This document shows positions 6,186 through 8,368 of a stretch of 8,368 nucleotides of DNA, one piece after another. The stretch is from CAZWVM01 sp964637705. GTDB lineage: Bacteria > UBA8481. The notes beneath the pieces are model-generated. The model did no database searches and had not been told where the DNA came from. It was given only the letters and a program-made list of their open reading frames with translations. Position 1 is the first letter of the stretch, and each line of letters begins with the position of its first letter. The stretch lies in the NCBI GenBank assembly GCA_964637705.1, contig CAZWVM010000161.1, positions 1 through 8,368 on the forward strand. The letters are read 5' to 3'. The position numbers and the translations under genes are program-made.

Positions 6186-6322
6186 GCCGAGTATCCCGAG
6201 GCCGGCAACGTGATTCTATTTTCACATGGGAATCCGGCGTCGAACATTGTGTAAAATCATACGATACAGTTTCTTACCTTCCCATTGCTTTCTCGGGATG
6301 CCACACATAGACTGAAGGTGAC
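6186..6322. promoter_or_regulatory. Divergent promoter region between the E1 pair and the pilin gene
   Basis: 137 bases, clearly AT-richer than the flanking genes, between two genes that point away from each other. Leftward, TAGAAT (minus strand, 6218-6213) is a good -10-like box about 30 bases before the GTG at 6185, without a clear -35. Rightward, TAAAAT (6252-6257) is a possible -10 about 65 bases before the pilin ATG, again without a clear -35. I see no obvious sigma-54 site or operator palindrome. Confidence 0.4.
6314..6321 (+). promoter_or_regulatory. Ribosome binding site of the pilin-like gene
   Basis: GAAGGTGA ends one base before the ATG at 6323; its AAGG core is four bases from the start. 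It supports that ATG and hence the basic MKRFRERIR leader. Confidence 0.6.
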
Positions 6323-7180
6323 ATGAAGCGATTCCGCGAGCGGATCAGGGTATTGGGCGTGGTCAGGATCTCCGGTCAGGGCATGGTCGAGACCGGACTC
6401 GTGATGGGCCTCATCGCGATCCTCGCTCTCGCGACGATCTTCGTGGTGGCGGAGTGGGCCGGCGAATCCTTCCGCGACGACGCGGGTTCCCAGTCTCAAT
6501 CGGCCGCGCAGTTCAACTCCGAGATGGCGGCGAAGGCGGGCGGCGTGGCCGTCAATTCGACCTCCGTCTCCTCGACCACCTCGACCGCAACGTCCACAGC
6601 CTCGACTTCGAGCGCAACGACCACGACCTCCGCCGCGACCACGACCTCCTCGGCCGCCACGACCACCTCCTCCGCCGCGACCACGACCTCCTCGGCCGCC
6701 ACGACCACCTCCTCCGCCGCGACCACGACCTCCTCGGCCGCCACGACCACCTCCTCCGCGGCGACCACGACCTCCTCGGCCGCCACGACCACCTCCTCGG
6801 CCTCGACATCAACGTCGACCACGACCTCCGTCGCCTCCTGCGCGCCGACGATCACGAGCGTGACCACGAGTTTCGGCTGCACGCTGACGCCGGGCGTCGA
6901 CAACGCGCTGACCCACAAGAAGAACACGACCTACACCTACACCATCAACCTGGGGGGGACGACCGCTTGCGTGACGACGGTCAGCTGCGTCACCATCAGC
7001 GGCGGAGCCATCAACTCATACCCGGTCAACAGCGACACGACGTCCCCGTACCAGGTCCAGATCAAGACCGTGAACTCCAGCGGCGTCTCCTCGGTGGTGC
7101 AGTTCCGGGTCTACGAAGGTGGCACGATCAAGGCTTCGTTCAACGTCACCATCAACTCGGCCGCTTCGAACGCCTGCTGA
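6323..7180 (+). CDS. Flp/class III-type prepilin-like protein with Thr/Ser/Ala stalk
   Basis: 285 residues, complete. The N-terminus is a prepilin leader: basic MKRFRERIR, then RISG, a likely prepilin-peptidase cut after Gly18, and a mature start QGMVE with Glu at position 5. A long hydrophobic helix follows (TGLVMGLIAILALATIFVV, 24-42). This matches Flp/Tad and archaeal class III (QxxxE) pilin starts. Residues about 75-172 are almost only Thr, Ser and Ala, including eight perfect AATTTSS heptads (104-159), a probable extended and perhaps O-glycosylated stalk. Residues 173-285 form a beta-rich domain of no family I recognise, with cysteines at 173, 186, 216, 222 and the very last residue 285. 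Typical Flp pilins are well under 100 residues, so this is more like a minor or tip pilin that displays its C-terminal domain. No other pilus gene is in the window. It converges on pntB with 7 bases between stops and no terminator visible in the gap. Confidence 0.8.
   Translation: MKRFRERIRVLGVVRISGQGMVETGLVMGLIAILALATIFVVAEWAGESFRDDAGSQSQSAAQFNSEMAAKAGGVAVNSTSVSSTTSTATSTASTSSATTTTSAATTTSSAATTTSSAATTTSSAATTTSSAATTTSSAATTTSSAATTTSSAATTTSSASTSTSTTTSVASCAPTITSVTTSFGCTLTPGVDNALTHKKNTTYTYTINLGGTTACVTTVSCVTISGGAINSYPVNSDTTSPYQVQIKTVNSSGVSSVVQFRVYEGGTIKASFNVTINSAASNAC
6632..6799 (+). repeat. Tandem 21-bp repeat, eight copies, in a 42-bp higher-order period
   Basis: Eight in-frame 21-bp units each encode AATTTSS. 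At DNA level two versions strictly alternate: A (codons gcc gcg acc acg acc tcc tcg) at 6632, 6674, 6716 and 6758, and B (gcc gcc acg acc acc tcc tcc) at 6653, 6695, 6737 and 6779. The only departures are the first codon of the seventh unit (gcg) and the last codon of the eighth (tcg). This points to recent expansion as a 42-bp block. Changes in copy number would lengthen or shorten the stalk without shifting the frame. Degenerate partial units flank both ends. Confidence 0.95.
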
Positions 7181-7187
7181 TCCTGCC

Positions 7188-8368
7188 CTAGCTCTTCAGC
7201 GCCGCCGCCAGTTCCGTCACCATCTTCTTCGCGTCTCCGAAGAGCATCATGGTCTTCGGGTTGAGATAGAGCTCGTTGTCGATCCCGGCGAAGCCGGGCC
7301 GCATGCTCCGCTTGATGACCATCACGGTGCGGGCTCGGTCGGCGTCGAGAATCGGCATGCCGAAGATCGGCGAACTCCGGTCGTGCCGCGCCGCGGGGTT
7401 CACGATGTCGTTCGCGCCGACGACGAGCGCCACGTCGGTCTCGACGAAGGTCGAATTCACCTGCTCCAGCTCCAAGAGGAGTTCGTAGGGCACGTTCGCC
7501 TCCGCCAAGAGCACGTTCATGTGCCCGGGCATCCGGCCCGCGACCGGGTGGATCGCGTAGGCCACCTCGATCCCCTTCTTCTCCAGCGTCTCCGCCAGCT
7601 CCTTCACCGCATGCTGAGCCTGGGCCACGGCCATGCCGTAGCCCGGCACGATGACCACGCGCCGCGCCGCCTCGAAGACCGTCGCGGCGTCCTCCGCCGT
7701 GTAGCCGCGCACCGTGCCCGTCGCGCCCTTCACCGCTCCGCCCGACGTGACCTGGATCGCCCCGAAGGCGCCGAAGAAGACGTTCGCGACGGACCGGTTC
7801 ATCGCGCGGCACATGATGACGGTGAGGATGATGCCCGAGGAGCCGACGAGCGAGCCGCTGATGATCAGGGCGTCGTTCCCGATCGCGAATCCGGTCGCGC
7901 AGGCGGCGAGCCCCGAGTAGGCGTTCATCAGGCAGATGACGACCGGCATGTCTCCCCCGCCGATCGGCACGACCATCAGGATCCCGAGCGCGAGCGAGAT
8001 CGCCGTCACGGTCCAGAAGAGAGGTTGCGAGGCGGGATCGGCGACGACCGCGGCCGAGAGCGCGAGGAGCGCGACGCCCAAAAGGACGTTCGAGGCGTTC
8101 TGCAGGGGATAGGTGATCGGCCTGCCCGGCAGGATCTCCCGCAGTTTCCCGGACGCGACGAGGCTTCCCGTGAGCGTCACCCAGCCGATCACGACGCCGG
8201 CGACGAGCGGGATCGCGACGAGCGCGCCGGGCGGCGCGCCCCGCTCGTTCATGCCGAGGTATTCCGCCGTGGCCACGAGTGCCGAGGCCGCGCCGCCGAA
8301 GCCGTTCAAGAGCCCCACCATCTCCGGCATCGCCGTCATCGGCGTCGCGAAGGCGAGCCCGAGCCCGA
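7188..8368 (-). CDS. pntB: NAD(P) transhydrogenase subunit beta, PntB (5' end outside window)
   Basis: 392 residues of the C-terminal part; the frame continues through the right edge, so the Met at 8339 is internal. PntB is the membrane subunit of the proton-translocating transhydrogenase that moves hydride between NADH and NADP+ using the proton gradient. The fragment opens inside membrane domain II (TAMPEMVGLLNGFGG) and keeps several membrane helices plus the hallmark GGGDMPVVICLMNAYSG and GSLVGSSGIIL...MCRAMNRS stretches. It is followed by the complete NADP-binding domain III: VIVPGYGMAVAQAQH, HPVAGRMPGHMNVLLAEAN, VVGANDIVNPAA, SPIFGMPILDAD, VIKRSMRPGFAGIDN and MLFGDAKKMV, ending ALKS. All key family motifs are intact. 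The pntA gene(s) would be expected upstream, beyond the right edge. Confidence 0.97.
   Translation of the reverse strand, partial: GLGLAFATPMTAMPEMVGLLNGFGGAASALVATAEYLGMNERGAPPGALVAIPLVAGVVIGWVTLTGSLVASGKLREILPGRPITYPLQNASNVLLGVALLALSAAVVADPASQPLFWTVTAISLALGILMVVPIGGGDMPVVICLMNAYSGLAACATGFAIGNDALIISGSLVGSSGIILTVIMCRAMNRSVANVFFGAFGAIQVTSGGAVKGATGTVRGYTAEDAATVFEAARRVVIVPGYGMAVAQAQHAVKELAETLEKKGIEVAYAIHPVAGRMPGHMNVLLAEANVPYELLLELEQVNSTFVETDVALVVGANDIVNPAARHDRSSPIFGMPILDADRARTVMVIKRSMRPGFAGIDNELYLNPKTMMLFGDAKKMVTELAAALKS

Noticed and set aside
5536..6225. Upstream extension of the small E1-like subunit to a GTG at 6225
   Set aside because: The extra residues are an Arg/Pro-rich read of the catalytic subunit in another frame. 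The recognisable protein starts at the ATG at 5535 within the ATGA overlap.
6632..6799. CRISPR array
   Set aside because: The units are contiguous and in frame inside a gene, with no unique spacers, no dyad symmetry and no cas genes nearby.
6496..6927. Minus-strand frame encoding an EEVVVAA repeat
   Set aside because: It is the complement of the pilin's tandem repeat. The pilin reading has a start, ribosome site, leader peptide and folded end; this frame has none of these.

Overview
This is a GC-rich bacterial window, chromosomal in character, with five protein genes on the minus strand and one on the plus strand. Two surface-type genes combine a phospholipase-D core, FnIII/Ig-like modules, a lamin-tail domain and a type I dockerin with a cohesin-like domain leading into a probable beta-helix. 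That style of modular secreted protein is common in uncultured GC-rich bacteria around the FCB superphylum (for example Candidatus Eisenbacteria). The taxonomic guess is inference only and is weakly supported.

Layout from left to right. (1) 1-697, minus: secreted protein with a signal peptide, a cohesin-like domain and the start of a probable beta-helix, running off the left edge. (2) 729-4613, minus: 1294-residue secreted PLD-family protein ending in a dockerin; its stop lies 31 bases before the start of gene 1, so the two look like one operon in the order dockerin then cohesin. (3) 4614-5100: noncoding stretch with a strong intrinsic terminator read leftward (4746-4777), a possible promoter for gene 2, and an orphan terminator-like hairpin facing right. 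(4) 5101-5535 and 5532-6185, minus: two genes overlapping by ATGA that look like a split ThiF/MoeB-type E1 enzyme. The upstream gene has the catalytic Rossmann core and zinc cysteines but no N-terminal arginine-finger segment. The downstream gene has that segment followed by a dead, shrunken E1 core. (5) 6186-6322: AT-richer divergent promoter region. (6) 6323-7180, plus: a Flp/class III-type prepilin carrying a perfect Thr/Ser/Ala heptad stalk and a cysteine-containing C-terminal domain. (7) 7188 to the right edge, minus: PntB, the beta subunit of proton-translocating NAD(P) transhydrogenase, convergent with the pilin gene with only 7 bases between stops.

The most interesting item is the split E1 pair. 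The two proteins have lost complementary parts of the same ancestral fold, which suggests an obligate heteromer analogous to the catalytic/pseudo-subunit E1 heterodimers of eukaryotic ubiquitin-like systems. No ubiquitin-like or sulfur-carrier partner is encoded in the window. Second in interest are the dockerin/cohesin gene pair and the pilin with a repeat-built stalk.
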